Shown here: one piece after another, positions 36,139 to 45,777 of the stretch | Position numbering within the stretch: the stretch's first letter is position 1 | Layout: each line of letters opens with the position of its first letter | From: Acidocella sp. KAb 2-4 | GTDB lineage: Bacteria > Pseudomonadota > Alphaproteobacteria > Acetobacterales > Acetobacteraceae | DNA length: 64,000 nucleotides | Assembly (NCBI RefSeq): GCF_020567705.1 | Contig: NZ_JAJDJU010000002.1 | Span: 186,001-250,000, forward strand | Direction of reading: 5' to 3' | The notes under the pieces: model-generated | The model's input: the letters and a program-made list of their open reading frames with translations, nothing else | What the model was told of the DNA's origin: nothing | The model's database searches: none | Program-made: the position numbers and the translations under genes

Positions 36139-36209
36139 ATTTGAGCGGTGATGCGGTTGTGATGCGCGTTGCCCTTGGCGTGGCGCGACCTCACCGGCAT
36201 CATGGCGGC

Positions 36210-37496
36210 ATGGTCAGTTTCACCACCCCACGCAACCGGCGCATTCTGCTCAGCGGCGCTGCCGGGGTGACGCAGCGCCTGGTGCAGCTCGCCACCAGTC
36301 TCATCACGCTGCCGCTGGTGCTGCACCGGCTGGGCGATGCTGGGTTCGGCGTGTGGGGGGCGGCGACGTCGCTGGCATGGGCCGGGGCGATGCTCGATCT
36401 CGGGCTTGGCGGGGCGCTGATCACCTTGCTGCCCCGCGCAGGCGGACAGCGGGGAGTCTCGCGTGATTACGTGACCGCCAGCCTGTTTGTCGCGACAGGG
36501 ATCAGCCTGGGCATGCTTGCCATAGGCTCCGCGCTCGCATTGCTCTGGCCGCATCTCGCGCCGTCGGGGCCGTTTCTGATCGCGGGGCTCGGATTGGCGG
36601 TGAACATTCCCCTCGGCTTGTCCGGGGCGTTGTGGTTCGGGCTGCAGAAAGGGCATGTCACCGGGTTTTGGAATACGGTGCAGACAGGGCTGACGCTGCT
36701 CTTCGTGGTCGCCGGTGTGGTGGCTGGGGCAGGGGTGACGGTCCTGACATTGGCCATCTATGCTGCCGCAGCGCTCGCGAATGCCGGCTCGCTGATCCAC
36801 CTGCTATGGCGCGTTCCGGAGCTGCGGCCAAGCCCATGGCCGAAATTTGGCGTGATGCGGACAGCTCTGCGCAGCGGGATTTCACTGTCGATGATCGGCG
36901 CCGTCGCGTCCGGCGCGTATGTGCTCGATAACGTGCTGGCGCTGCACTGGCTCGGCCCGCACGCGGCGGCGCAGATGGCGGTGGCCCTGCGCGTTTGTAT
37001 CACCGCCAGCGGCATGTTGGCGGTTGCGACACAGGCGTTTTGGCCGGAGTTTGTGGAGGCCGTGGCGCATGGGGATCACCACTGGGTTGTGCGGGCGCTC
37101 GGGCGGGGTACGCTGATGGTGACCGTGCTTGCCCTTGCCGGATGCGGCTTGCTGGTGCTGGCCGGGAAACCGGTGCTGGCGTGGTGGCTGCATCAGGACC
37201 TGCATCTGCCCCACGCGCTGTTCCTGGCCATGGCGGCGTGGATCCTGGTGCCCGCGCTCACCCGCGTGGCGGGGTTGTTGCTCAACGCCAAGGCGCTTTA
37301 TCGCGGGCAGTTCCTGGCCCAGCTCGCGGCCACGGCGCTGGCGCTGGCGCTGAAGCCGCTGGGCGCCAAATTTCTCGGCGCGGCCGGTTTGCTCGCGGCC
37401 ACGCCGCTGGTATCGCTGTTCATCATCTGCCCCGCCTATGCCTGGTTGGCCTGGCGCGCGGCGGCCGCTCCCCGGTTCCAAAAGGTCCGCGCATGA
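36210..37496 (+). CDS. Polysaccharide flippase (Wzx/MATE-like, oligosaccharide flippase family)
   Basis: A 428-residue polytopic membrane protein with about 12 hydrophobic helices and the N-terminal motif typical of Wzx/RfbX-type proteins (GVTQRLVQLATSLITLPLVLHRLGDAGFGVWG). It should translocate a lipid-linked sugar unit across the inner membrane. The start is taken at ATG 36210; an in-frame ATG at 36162 is possible. It is the first gene of the surface-glycan locus. The stop overlaps the ATG of the next gene (ATGA). GC content begins to fall here relative to pdxJ. Confidence 0.82.
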   Translation: MVSFTTPRNRRILLSGAAGVTQRLVQLATSLITLPLVLHRLGDAGFGVWGAATSLAWAGAMLDLGLGGALITLLPRAGGQRGVSRDYVTASLFVATGISLGMLAIGSALALLWPHLAPSGPFLIAGLGLAVNIPLGLSGALWFGLQKGHVTGFWNTVQTGLTLLFVVAGVVAGAGVTVLTLAIYAAAALANAGSLIHLLWRVPELRPSPWPKFGVMRTALRSGISLSMIGAVASGAYVLDNVLALHWLGPHAAAQMAVALRVCITASGMLAVATQAFWPEFVEAVAHGDHHWVVRALGRGTLMVTVLALAGCGLLVLAGKPVLAWWLHQDLHLPHALFLAMAAWILVPALTRVAGLLLNAKALYRGQFLAQLAATALALALKPLGAKFLGAAGLLAATPLVSLFIICPAYAWLAWRAAAAPRFQKVRA

Positions 37497-38422
37497 CGTT
37501 TCTGAGTGTCATCACCCCCTGCTATAACGAGGAAGCCAATGTCGCGGAGCTGCATGCGCGCGTCGCCGCCGCCATGGCGGGCATCCCCGATTGCACCTAT
37601 GAGCATATCTTCATCGACAATGCCTCCGCCGACCGCACCGTGGCGCTGCTCAAGGAGCTCGCCGCCGCCGACCCGCGCGTGAAGATCATCGTCAATGCCC
37701 GCAATTTCGGCCATATCCGCTCACCCATGCACGCTTTTCTGCAGGCCTCGGGCGAGGCCGTGATCAGCATCGTCGCCGATTTGCAGGACCCGCCGGAGAT
37801 GATCCCGACGCTGGTGGCGAAATGGCGCGAGGGGTATTCCACCGTGCTGTGCGTCAAGCGCTCCTCCGAGGAGACGGCGGCGATGTTCCTCCTGCGCCGG
37901 GCCTATTACGCGCTGGTGGAACGGCTCTCCTCGATCGAGACGATTCAGAACTTCACCGGCTTTGGCCTGTATGACCGCAAGGTGGTGGAGGCGGTGCGCA
38001 GCTTCGGTGATCCCTACCCGTTCTTCCGCGGGATGATCGCCGAGATCGGGCTGGGCATCTGCAAGCTCCCCTACGACCAGCCGGTACGCAAGCGCGGCAT
38101 CACCAAGAATAATTTCTACACGCTCTACGATATCGCGATGCTCGGCATCACCAACCTGTCCAAGGTGCCGCTGCGGCTGGTTACCGCATTCGGGTTCTTC
38201 AGCGCCTGTCTGTCGTTTCTCGCTGGGTTCTCCTATCTCGTTTACAAGCTGATCTTTTGGTCGAGCTTCACGGTCGGCATGGCGCCGCTGATCATCGGGC
38301 TGTTTTTTCTGGGCTCGGTGCAGCTCGTCTCGCTTGGCATCATTGGTGAATATGTGGGCGCGATCCATACCCAGGTGCAGAAACGCCCCTATGTGATCGA
38401 GAAAGAGCGGATCGGCTTCTAG
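37493..38422 (+). CDS. Family 2 glycosyltransferase, polyprenyl-phosphate type (GtrB/DPM1-like)
   Basis: A 309-residue enzyme with a GT-A domain: FLSVITPCYNEEANV at the start, FIDNASADRT, and the catalytic DLQDPPE (DxQ/DxD). The KRGITKNNFYTLYDIAMLGI segment is typical of dolichyl/polyprenyl-phosphate glycosyltransferases. Two C-terminal transmembrane helices follow (about 225-250 and 258-285). It would load a sugar on undecaprenyl phosphate for transfer outside the membrane. It is translationally coupled to the flippase and lies 4 bases before the GT87-like gene, which could use the product. Confidence 0.88.
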   Translation: MTFLSVITPCYNEEANVAELHARVAAAMAGIPDCTYEHIFIDNASADRTVALLKELAAADPRVKIIVNARNFGHIRSPMHAFLQASGEAVISIVADLQDPPEMIPTLVAKWREGYSTVLCVKRSSEETAAMFLLRRAYYALVERLSSIETIQNFTGFGLYDRKVVEAVRSFGDPYPFFRGMIAEIGLGICKLPYDQPVRKRGITKNNFYTLYDIAMLGITNLSKVPLRLVTAFGFFSACLSFLAGFSYLVYKLIFWSSFTVGMAPLIIGLFFLGSVQLVSLGIIGEYVGAIHTQVQKRPYVIEKERIGF

Positions 38423-38426
38423 CGCC

Positions 38427-39665
38427 ATGCCCCAGCGTTTCCGGATCAGCGCCATCGGCTTGGCCGTGCTGGCGGGGTTCGCGGTGCTGCACGCGCTGGC
38501 CTTGCGGATTTACGACTTCATCACCCGCATCCCCGACGGCGTGGCCAAGCCGCACCCCTTCGCCGACACGCTGGCGGTGTTGCAGGCTGCCGCCTGCTGG
38601 CGGGGCGGGGTGGATGTGTACCACCCGAGCGCCTGCCTGGGCGGCGGCGTGTTCAACTATTCGCCTGTGTTGCTGCGGCTGGGCCTGCTCGGGCTGGGCG
38701 GGCAGGATACGCTGGCGGTGGGGCTGGGGTTGTGTCTGGCGTTTATCGCAGCGCTGGCGCTGCTGCCGGCGCCGTCGCGCGGCGGGGAGTTCCGGCTGCG
38801 TTTGGCCGCCAGCCTTTCCCCGGCCAGCTATTACGCGCTGGAGCAGGGCAATCTCGATGCTGGTCTGTTCGCGGCCATTCTGCTGGCCGTGTGGCTGCTA
38901 TGGCGCGCACCGCGGGCGCGGCTGCTGGCTTATGGCGTTTTCGCCCTTGGTGCGGCGGCGAAATTCTACCCCATAGCCGGGTTTGCGCTGGCCCTGCGCG
39001 AGCGCCGCAGCGTGGTGCTGGGGCTGGCGGCGGCCGGGTTGGCGGGGCTGGCGCTGGTGCTGGTGCTCTACGGGCGGCAGGTGATGACGGCCCTGACCAT
39101 CATTCCCTCCGGTACGCCGTTCCGCGCCAGTTTCGGCCGCATCGACCTGCCGCGCGGGCTGTTGATGCTGCATTGGCTGCGCCCGCCCGCGGGGCTCGGC
39201 GCGGGAGCCTGGGCGGCGCTGCTTTCCTGGGCCATGGCGGCAGTGGCGCTGGCGGCGGCGCTGGGGCTGCAACGCAGCTGGGGCCGTGCGCTGGCGGCGC
39301 TGGACGAGGCGCGGCGCCTGCTGCTCATCGCCGGGGCGGCACTGGTGGCGCTCTGCTTTTTCGCCGCGCAAAACATCGAATACCGCGCGGTTTACCTGCT
39401 GCTGACCCTTCCGGGGCTGTGGCGGCTGGGCGCGGCGCGGCCCCGGTTGCGCGGCTTGGCGATGGTGTCAGTATTGTTGCTGTGGGAGGCCGTGCCCCGT
39501 GCCCTGTTCGCCGGGTTGGCGCAGCCTTATATCCCCGCGCCGGTGACCTCCTGGTTCTGGCTGTTGCGCGAGGCGCTCTGGTGGTGGGTCGCGGTGGAGT
39601 TCACGGCTTTGTTACTGGCGTTCGCGGCGGCGCAGCTGCCCCGCCTCGGGGCCAGGAAAAATTGA
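38427..39665 (+). CDS. GT87 / DUF2029-like polyprenol-phosphate-dependent glycosyltransferase
   Basis: A 412-residue multi-helix membrane protein with about ten hydrophobic helices. The first periplasmic loop is conserved (IYDFITRIPDGVAKPHPFADTLAVLQAAACW...VDVYHPSA, with FNYSPVLLRL), and the GAAAKFYPIAGFAL motif typical of GT-C mannosyltransferases (GT87/DUF2029) is present. It probably transfers a sugar from polyprenyl phosphate to a surface glycan. The preceding GtrB-like gene would make the donor. Family membership is from motif layout; the sugar is unknown. Confidence 0.72.
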   Translation: MPQRFRISAIGLAVLAGFAVLHALALRIYDFITRIPDGVAKPHPFADTLAVLQAAACWRGGVDVYHPSACLGGGVFNYSPVLLRLGLLGLGGQDTLAVGLGLCLAFIAALALLPAPSRGGEFRLRLAASLSPASYYALEQGNLDAGLFAAILLAVWLLWRAPRARLLAYGVFALGAAAKFYPIAGFALALRERRSVVLGLAAAGLAGLALVLVLYGRQVMTALTIIPSGTPFRASFGRIDLPRGLLMLHWLRPPAGLGAGAWAALLSWAMAAVALAAALGLQRSWGRALAALDEARRLLLIAGAALVALCFFAAQNIEYRAVYLLLTLPGLWRLGAARPRLRGLAMVSVLLLWEAVPRALFAGLAQPYIPAPVTSWFWLLREALWWWVAVEFTALLLAFAAAQLPRLGARKN

Positions 39666-39690
39666 CGGTTTCTTGCAAATCCCATAGAAA
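39662..39690 (+). promoter_or_regulatory. Putative sigma70 promoter of the CDP-sugar operon
   Basis: TTGACG (39662-39667) and TAGAAA (39685-39690) are separated by 17 bases. The start codon of the NeuB-like gene lies 32 bases downstream of the -10 element. The -35 overlaps the stop codon of the GT87-like gene. It would give the sugar-nucleotide genes their own transcript. Confidence 0.4.
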
Positions 39691-39722
39691 AATAGTCGAA
39701 TCATCCGGTGGGGAGCCGATCT

Positions 39723-40847
39723 ATGCGCAGTTCGATTTTCGACAATCTGTTCGTGCTGGAGATGGCGAATAATCACTGGGGGGATGTTGAGCGCGGGCTC
39801 AAGATCATCGCCGATTACGGCAAGGTGGTGCGCTACAACAACGTGCGCGCGGCGATGAAGTTTCAGTTCCGTGACGTTGAGCAGTTCATCCACAAGGATT
39901 TCCGGCACCGTACCGATATCCGTTACATCAAGAAGACTCTGGATACCCAGCTCTCCTGGGCGGATTACCAGAAGCTGGTGACCGCCGTGCGCAACGCCAG
40001 CATGATCTCGATGGCGACGCCGTTCGACGAGGTGTCGGTTGATAAATGTGTCGAGCTTGGCATTCAGATTATCAAAATCGCCAGTTCCGACATCAAGGAT
40101 TGGTTCCTCATCGAAAAAATCGCCACCACCAAGAAGCCGGTGATCATCTCCACCGGCGGCTCATCGCTGCGCGATCTTGATGATATCGTCTCCTTCTTCG
40201 CCAAGCGCAATATTCCGCTGGCGATCAATCATTGCGTGTCGATCTATCCGTCGGAAGATCACGAGCTGGAGATGAACCAGATCGATTTCCTGAAGAGCCG
40301 TTATCCTGACAATGTCATCGGCTTCTCCACGCATGAATATCACGATTGGCATAATTCGATGCTGATCGCCTACGCCAAGGGGGCGCGCACCTTCGAGCGC
40401 CATGTCGATATCGAAGCGGGCGGGATTCCGGTTTCGCCCTATTGCTCGCTGCCCGAGCAGGTGGATACCTGGTTCAAGGCGTTCCACAAGGCCGAGGAAA
40501 TGTGCGGCGGGTCGGCCGCCGCCAAGCGCGTGCCGCCGGAGAAGGAGGTGCGCTATCTCGACGGCCTGGTGCGCGGCGTTTACGCCAAGCGGGAGCTGCC
40601 TGCGGGGCATGTGCTGAGCGATGAGGATGTGTATCTCGCCATCCCGCTGCAAAAGGGCCAGATCTCGTGTCGCGAGATGATGAAGGGTGAGGTGCTGATC
40701 AACCCCATCGCCAAAGATGCCGCGATCGCCTTCACGAATATCGATAGCCCCTATGGCGCGGATTCGGCGCTGGCGAAGATGATCGAGCAGCGCGGCATCG
40801 ATCCCGAACCCGAGGCGCCGGCCACCAACGTCACGCGGCTGGTGTAG
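39723..40847 (+). CDS. NeuB-family (N-acetylneuraminate synthase-like) protein with SAF domain
   Basis: A 374-residue protein. Residues 1-280 form a NeuB-type TIM barrel (LFVLEMANNHWGDVERGLKII, AAMKFQFRD, ATPFDEVSVDKCVELGIQIIKIASSDIKDW, ISTGGSSLRDLDDIV, NHCVSIYP, IGFSTHE, FERHVDIE). A SAF/antifreeze-like domain follows (about 290-345, RGVYAKRELPAGHVLSDEDVYLAIP). NeuB enzymes condense PEP with an amino sugar to give nonulosonic acids. No NeuA- or NeuC-like gene is nearby; instead it leads a CDP-dideoxysugar operon, so its substrate is likely different. The ATG at 39723 has GGGAG 7 bases upstream. The gene after it starts 2 bases beyond the stop. Confidence 0.8.
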   Translation: MRSSIFDNLFVLEMANNHWGDVERGLKIIADYGKVVRYNNVRAAMKFQFRDVEQFIHKDFRHRTDIRYIKKTLDTQLSWADYQKLVTAVRNASMISMATPFDEVSVDKCVELGIQIIKIASSDIKDWFLIEKIATTKKPVIISTGGSSLRDLDDIVSFFAKRNIPLAINHCVSIYPSEDHELEMNQIDFLKSRYPDNVIGFSTHEYHDWHNSMLIAYAKGARTFERHVDIEAGGIPVSPYCSLPEQVDTWFKAFHKAEEMCGGSAAAKRVPPEKEVRYLDGLVRGVYAKRELPAGHVLSDEDVYLAIPLQKGQISCREMMKGEVLINPIAKDAAIAFTNIDSPYGADSALAKMIEQRGIDPEPEAPATNVTRLV

Positions 40848-40849
40848 GC

Positions 40850-42628
40850 TTGCGCGTCGCCGATTATATCGCCCGCCTGGTGGCGGCGCATGGCGTGACG
40901 CATTTCTTCACCGTCACCGGCGGCGGGGCAATGCATCTCAACGACGCCTTTGCCCGCAACAAGGGGCTGTATGGCATCTGTTTGCATCACGAGCAGGCTT
41001 GCGCGATGGCGGCGGAGGCGTATTGCCGGCTTTCCGGGCGGCTGGCGCTGCTCAACGTCACCACCGGCCCGGGCGGCATCAACGCGCTCAACGGCGTGCA
41101 CGGGGCGTGGACGGATTCCATCGGCATGCTCGTCATCTCCGGCCAGGTGAAGCAGGAGACGATGGCGACGAGCTACGATCTGCCGTTGCGCCAGCTTGGC
41201 GACCAGGAGGCGGATATCGTCGCCATGGTCAAGGGAATCACCAAATACGCGGTGGTGCTGCGCGACAAGAATGATACACGCTACGTGGTTGAGAAGGCGC
41301 TGCATCTCGCGCTGTCCGGGCGGCCAGGTCCGGTATGGATTGATGTGCCGATGGACATCCAGGGCGCGCAGATCGAGCCTGAGGCGCTGCGCGGCTACAT
41401 GCCGGAGCCGGAGCCGGCGACACCAGATGCGCATGAGATGGCGGAGATTTTACGCAACGCGAAGCGTCCCGTGATCATGCCCGGCACCGGCGTGCGCATT
41501 GCGGGCGCGCATGAGGATTTCCTGCGTCTCGTCGAGTTGACGAAATTCCCTGTTGCCACCGCGTTCAATGCGCATGACGTGTTGCCCGACGAGCATCCCG
41601 CCTATGTCGGCAGGCCGGGCACGGTGGGCGACCGCGCGGGCAATTTCGCGGTACAGAACGCGGATGTCGTGCTCATTCTCGGCTGCCGGCTGAATATCAG
41701 GCAGATTTCCTATAATTGGGAAAACTTCGCGCCGGATGCGGTGAAGATCATGGTCGATATCGACCCGGCGGAACTGGCCAAGCCGACACTGAAAATCGAG
41801 AAGCCAGTGCTGGCGGATCTCAAAACCTTCATCCCGGCGCTGACGCGCGCGCTCGGCAATTTCGCGCCGAGCGAGGCGCAGCGCCGCTATCTCACCTGGT
41901 GCCAGGAGCGCCGTCACCGCTACCCGGTGGTGCAGCCTGCCTATGTCGACGACTCGCGCGGCATCAATCCGTATATTTTCGCTGACAAACTGTTTGACGT
42001 GGCAGGCGAGACGGATGTCGTCGTCACCGCCAACGCTACGGCTTGTGTCACCACCTTCCAGGCGGCGAAACTCAAAGCTGGGCAGCGGATGTTTTCGAAT
42101 TCAGGCTCGGCTTCGATGGGCTATGACCTGCCTGCCGCGATCGGCGCCGCTTATGCCGCGCCGGAGCGGCGGGTGATTTGCCTTTCGGGCGATGGCAGCT
42201 TCATGATGAACATGCAGGAGCTGCAAAGCATTGTCGGGCAGGGGCTGAACATCAAGATCTTCCTGCTCAACAACGCGGGCTATTCATCGATCAAGCAGAC
42301 GCAGAGCGCATTCTTCCCGGATAATATGTTCGGCTGCGATGTCCAGACCGGCGTGAGCTTCCCTGATTTCTGCGCCGTCGCCGCCGCGTTTCGCCTGCCC
42401 GTGCACCGCGCCGCCACGCATGCCGAATTGCCCCGCGTGCTGGGGGAGGTTTTGGCAGCGCCCGGTCCGCAATTTTGCGAAATCATGATGGACCCGGATC
42501 AAGTATTCGCGCCTAAACTCTCCTCGCGCAGGCTGGAAGATGGGCGCATGGTCTCCTCGCCGCTGCATGACATGGCACCGTTTCTTTCGCGCGAGGAACT
42601 GGCCGAGAATATGTGGAGCGGCGAATGA
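40850..42628 (+). CDS. Thiamine-diphosphate enzyme, acetolactate-synthase-like (YerE-like)
   Basis: A 592-residue ThDP enzyme with the three-domain layout of acetohydroxyacid synthase. The Pyr domain carries the catalytic Glu48 (HHEQACAMAAEAY) and NVTTGPGGINALNG. The central domain is about residues 190-340. The PP domain contains the ThDP/Mg motif GDGSFMMNMQELQ...LLNNAGYSS. In this setting the best fit is YerE, which transfers a two-carbon unit from pyruvate to the C4 keto group of CDP-3,6-dideoxy-4-ketoglucose to give branched sugars. That is an inference from the neighbouring rfbF-rfbG-rfbH. Start codon TTG at 40850. The stop overlaps the rfbF ATG (ATGA). Confidence 0.82.
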   Translation: MRVADYIARLVAAHGVTHFFTVTGGGAMHLNDAFARNKGLYGICLHHEQACAMAAEAYCRLSGRLALLNVTTGPGGINALNGVHGAWTDSIGMLVISGQVKQETMATSYDLPLRQLGDQEADIVAMVKGITKYAVVLRDKNDTRYVVEKALHLALSGRPGPVWIDVPMDIQGAQIEPEALRGYMPEPEPATPDAHEMAEILRNAKRPVIMPGTGVRIAGAHEDFLRLVELTKFPVATAFNAHDVLPDEHPAYVGRPGTVGDRAGNFAVQNADVVLILGCRLNIRQISYNWENFAPDAVKIMVDIDPAELAKPTLKIEKPVLADLKTFIPALTRALGNFAPSEAQRRYLTWCQERRHRYPVVQPAYVDDSRGINPYIFADKLFDVAGETDVVVTANATACVTTFQAAKLKAGQRMFSNSGSASMGYDLPAAIGAAYAAPERRVICLSGDGSFMMNMQELQSIVGQGLNIKIFLLNNAGYSSIKQTQSAFFPDNMFGCDVQTGVSFPDFCAVAAAFRLPVHRAATHAELPRVLGEVLAAPGPQFCEIMMDPDQVFAPKLSSRRLEDGRMVSSPLHDMAPFLSREELAENMWSGE

Positions 42629-43419
42629 TCGACAATGCCCGTGGCATCAAGGCGGTAATTCTGGCGGGCGGCCGCGGGTCGCGACTGTCGGAGGAGACGG
42701 ATACCAAGCCAAAGCCGATGGTGGAAATCGGCGGACGGCCGATTTTGTGGCATATCATGAAGATCTACGCCCAGCATGGCATCACGGATTTCATCATCTG
42801 CCTTGGCTACAAGGGCGCGAAGATCAAAGATTATTTCTACAACTATAATCTTTATTCGGCGGATATCACGGTTGACCTGCGTTCTGGCACCACGATCCAT
42901 CAGAGCCAGGCTGAAGACTGGCGGGTGACCCTGGTGGAAACCGGGTTGGAGACGCAAACCGGCGGTAGGCTTCGGCGGATTCGTAAATATCTTGGCGATG
43001 ACGAGATGTTTTGCATGACCTATGGCGACGCGGTGGCGGATATCGATATCACGGCGGAGATCGCCTTCCACCGTGCGCATGGGCACCTGGCGACGGTTGC
43101 GGCGGTACGGCCAATGGCGCGCTTCGGGGCGCTGCATCTCGATGGCGATTCGGTTGATCGTTTCGAGGAAAAGCCGGTCGAGGAATCCGGCGTGATCAGT
43201 GGCGGCTTCTTCGTGCTCAATCCAAAGGCGCTTGATTTCATCGAAGACGACACAACGCTATGGGAAAAGGCGCCGATGGAGCGGTTGGCGGCGTCAGGTG
43301 AATTGCGCGCCTATCGCCATGGCGGCTTCTGGCAGCCCATGGACACGTTACGCGACCGCATGACGCTGGATCAGCTTTGTGAGTCGGGACAGGGGCCTTG
43401 GATGACATGGCAAGAGTGA
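42625..43419 (+). CDS. rfbF: Glucose-1-phosphate cytidylyltransferase
   Basis: Forms CDP-glucose from glucose-1-phosphate and CTP, 264 residues. It has the nucleotidyltransferase signature AVILAGGRGSRLSEETDTKPKPMVEIGGRPILWHIM. The family-specific segments are LGYKGAKIKDYFYNY, MTYGDAVADIDI, GGFFVLNPKALDFI and FWQPMDTLRDR. First enzyme of the CDP-dideoxyhexose pathway. It overlaps both neighbours by a few bases. Codon use is less GC-rich than in housekeeping genes of the window. Confidence 0.94.
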   Translation: MIDNARGIKAVILAGGRGSRLSEETDTKPKPMVEIGGRPILWHIMKIYAQHGITDFIICLGYKGAKIKDYFYNYNLYSADITVDLRSGTTIHQSQAEDWRVTLVETGLETQTGGRLRRIRKYLGDDEMFCMTYGDAVADIDITAEIAFHRAHGHLATVAAVRPMARFGALHLDGDSVDRFEEKPVEESGVISGGFFVLNPKALDFIEDDTTLWEKAPMERLAASGELRAYRHGGFWQPMDTLRDRMTLDQLCESGQGPWMTWQE

Positions 43420-44468
43420 CGCATGCGCTACCGCGCGCCTCCTTTTGGAGCGGCAAGCGCGTTTTCATCACGGGCCATACTGGTTTCAAAGGTGGCTGGC
43501 TGACATTGTGGCTTTCGCAACTCGGCGCAATATTGCGTGGCTATGCGCTGGCGCCGGAAACCGAGCCGGATTTCTTTGCGGCATGCCATGTGGCGCGCCA
43601 TATCGAACACCAGATCGCGGATATCCGCGATGCCGCCACGCTGACCGCGGCAATGCGAGATTTCGCTCCTGAGATCGTGCTGCATCTCGCCGCACAGCCG
43701 CTCGTCCGCGCGTCCTATCTGCGGCCGATGGAAACTTACGCCACGAATATCATGGGTACGGCGAATGTGCTGGATGCTGTCCGGCAGACGCCGAGCGTGC
43801 AGGTAACGATCGTTGTCACCAGCGACAAGGTTTATGCCGAGAGCGCTGGTGTGCATGACGAAACATCGAGGCTGGGCGGGCATGATCCGTACAGTGCCTC
43901 AAAGGCCGGTGCTGAGTTGGTGGCTGCATCGTTTCCCATGCCGGCGGGGCAGAGGCTGGCTACGGTGCGCGCGGGAAATGTCATTGGCGGCGGGGATTGG
44001 GCGGAGGACCGTCTGCTGCCTGATTTCTTTCGGGCGATCATGGCAGGCGAGTTGCTGACCTTGCGCCATCCGGCAGCGGTGCGGCCATGGCAACACGTGC
44101 TCGAGCCTCTCTGCGGCTATCTGGTCGCCACGGAATACATGTGGGCGCATGAGGCGCCGCGCGAGAGCTGGAATTTCGGCCCAGATCCAAATGACAGCGC
44201 CACGGTGCAGAGCGTCGCCGCGCGGCTTTGCGCGCTGTGGGGGCAGGGGGCGTTTTTCACCGTGGCGCCGGATGCCAACCCGGTGCATGAGGCGCAGAGT
44301 TTGCGTCTGCGTTCGGAAAAGGCGTGGCGCGATCTCGCGTGGCGCCCGAGTATGAGGCTCGATGATGCGCTGGATGCCACGGTATCGTGGTATCGCGCCT
44401 TTAAGGATGGCGCCGACATGGAAGCTTTCACACTCTCGCAAATCAGGGCTTTTAGCCAATATGAGTGA
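43407..44468 (+). CDS. rfbG: CDP-glucose 4,6-dehydratase
   Basis: NAD-dependent SDR enzyme giving CDP-4-keto-6-deoxyglucose, 353 residues. It has Rossmann motif [36 protein letters not shown] and the catalytic Y-x3-K in [11 protein letters not shown]. The substrate segment [19 protein letters not shown] is typical of RfbG. The ATG at 43407 lies inside the last codons of rfbF (13-base overlap); a TTG at 43398 is a less likely start. Second step of the pathway. Confidence 0.94.
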   Translation: MARVTHALPRASFWSGKRVFITGHTGFKGGWLTLWLSQLGAILRGYALAPETEPDFFAACHVARHIEHQIADIRDAATLTAAMRDFAPEIVLHLAAQPLVRASYLRPMETYATNIMGTANVLDAVRQTPSVQVTIVVTSDKVYAESAGVHDETSRLGGHDPYSASKAGAELVAASFPMPAGQRLATVRAGNVIGGGDWAEDRLLPDFFRAIMAGELLTLRHPAAVRPWQHVLEPLCGYLVATEYMWAHEAPRESWNFGPDPNDSATVQSVAARLCALWGQGAFFTVAPDANPVHEAQSLRLRSEKAWRDLAWRPSMRLDDALDATVSWYRAFKDGADMEAFTLSQIRAFSQYE

Positions 44469-45777
44469 AGCGGAGGCGCTGCGGCGCCAGATTCTCGAAC
44501 TTTCCGCGCGCTATGCGGAGCTTGCGCATGCGCCGCAGCCCTTCCACCCGGGCAGCTCACCCGTGCCTGTCTCAGGCAAGGTTTATGGTGCGCCGGAATT
44601 GGTAAACCTTGTGGATTCAGCGCTGGAGTTCTGGCTCACCACGGGGCGTTTCAATGATGAATTTGAAACCAAACTGGCGCAGGCCGCGCAGAGCCGTTAC
44701 GCGCTCACCGTGAATTCAGGCTCGTCAGCCAATCTGCTCGCGGTTACGGCGCTCACCAGCCCAAGCCTGGGGACGGCGGCCCTGAAGCCGGGCGATGAGG
44801 TGATCACCTGTGCGACGGGATTCCCGACCACTGTGAATCCGGTTTTGCAGAACGGTCTGGTTCCGGTCTTCGTCGATGTTTCGCTGCCAACCTACAATAT
44901 TGACGCATCCGCGATCGAGGCGGCAATCACGCCCCGCACCCGCGCCATCGCGCTGGCACACACATTGGGTAATCCTTTCGATATCGATACTGTTATGGCG
45001 ATCGCGAAGCGCCATGATCTGCGGGTGATCGAGGATTGCTGTGACGCTCTGGGGGCAAAATATAACGGTGCGGCGGTGGGCGGTTTTGGCGAGATCGGCA
45101 CGCTCAGCTTCTACCCGGCGCATCACATCACCACCGGCGAGGGCGGCGCGGTTTTTACAAAATCCAGCCATTATAAGCGGATTCTCGAATCGTTGCGTGA
45201 TTGGGGGCGCGATTGCTGGTGTCCGCCGGGGCAGGATAACACGTGCAAGCAACGCTTCTCCTGGCAGCTTGGCGGTTTGCCTTTGGGTTATGACCACAAA
45301 TACATTTACTCCCATGCCGGCTATAACCTGAAGATGACCGACATGCAGGCCGCGGTGGGGGTGAAGCAGCTTGACCGGCTGGATGAATTCGTGGCCACGC
45401 GCAACGCCAATTTCGCCTATCTCCGCGCCGGGTTGCAGCGCTTCGAGGAGTTTCTGATCCTGCCTGAAGCGACGCCGAGTTCTGAGCCGTCCTGGTTCGG
45501 GCTGCCGCTCACCATACGCCCTGGCGCGCCGCATGCGCGCGATCTGCTGGTCGGGCATCTTAACCGTGCGCGCATCGGCACGCGTTATCTGTTTGGCGGC
45601 AATCTCATTCACCAGCCCTATATGAAACACCAAAACTACCGCGTCGGCGGGCCGACGCCGAACGCTGATCTGGTGATGAACAACACGTTTTGGATCGGCG
45701 TGTATCCCGGTCTTACCTCAGCGCATCTCGACTACATGCTGGCCAGCTTTGAGGAGTTCTTCGCGCTCCATGCTTGA
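44461..45777 (+). CDS. rfbH: CDP-4-keto-6-deoxyglucose 3-dehydrase (E1, RfbH/DdhC)
   Basis: PMP- and [2Fe-2S]-dependent dehydrase removing the C3 hydroxyl, 438 residues. The DegT/AHBA fold is complete ([22 protein letters not shown]). The usual PLP Lys is replaced by His ([11 protein letters not shown], His221), the diagnostic feature of E1. The Fe-S cysteines are at 252, 254 and 262 ([11 protein letters not shown]), matching the C-x-C-x7-C spacing of E1. E1 needs an NADH-dependent E3 reductase, which is not in the window. The ATG at 44461 overlaps rfbG by 8 bases. An upstream extended frame is spurious. Confidence 0.94.
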   Translation: MSEAEALRRQILELSARYAELAHAPQPFHPGSSPVPVSGKVYGAPELVNLVDSALEFWLTTGRFNDEFETKLAQAAQSRYALTVNSGSSANLLAVTALTSPSLGTAALKPGDEVITCATGFPTTVNPVLQNGLVPVFVDVSLPTYNIDASAIEAAITPRTRAIALAHTLGNPFDIDTVMAIAKRHDLRVIEDCCDALGAKYNGAAVGGFGEIGTLSFYPAHHITTGEGGAVFTKSSHYKRILESLRDWGRDCWCPPGQDNTCKQRFSWQLGGLPLGYDHKYIYSHAGYNLKMTDMQAAVGVKQLDRLDEFVATRNANFAYLRAGLQRFEEFLILPEATPSSEPSWFGLPLTIRPGAPHARDLLVGHLNRARIGTRYLFGGNLIHQPYMKHQNYRVGGPTPNADLVMNNTFWIGVYPGLTSAHLDYMLASFEEFFALHA

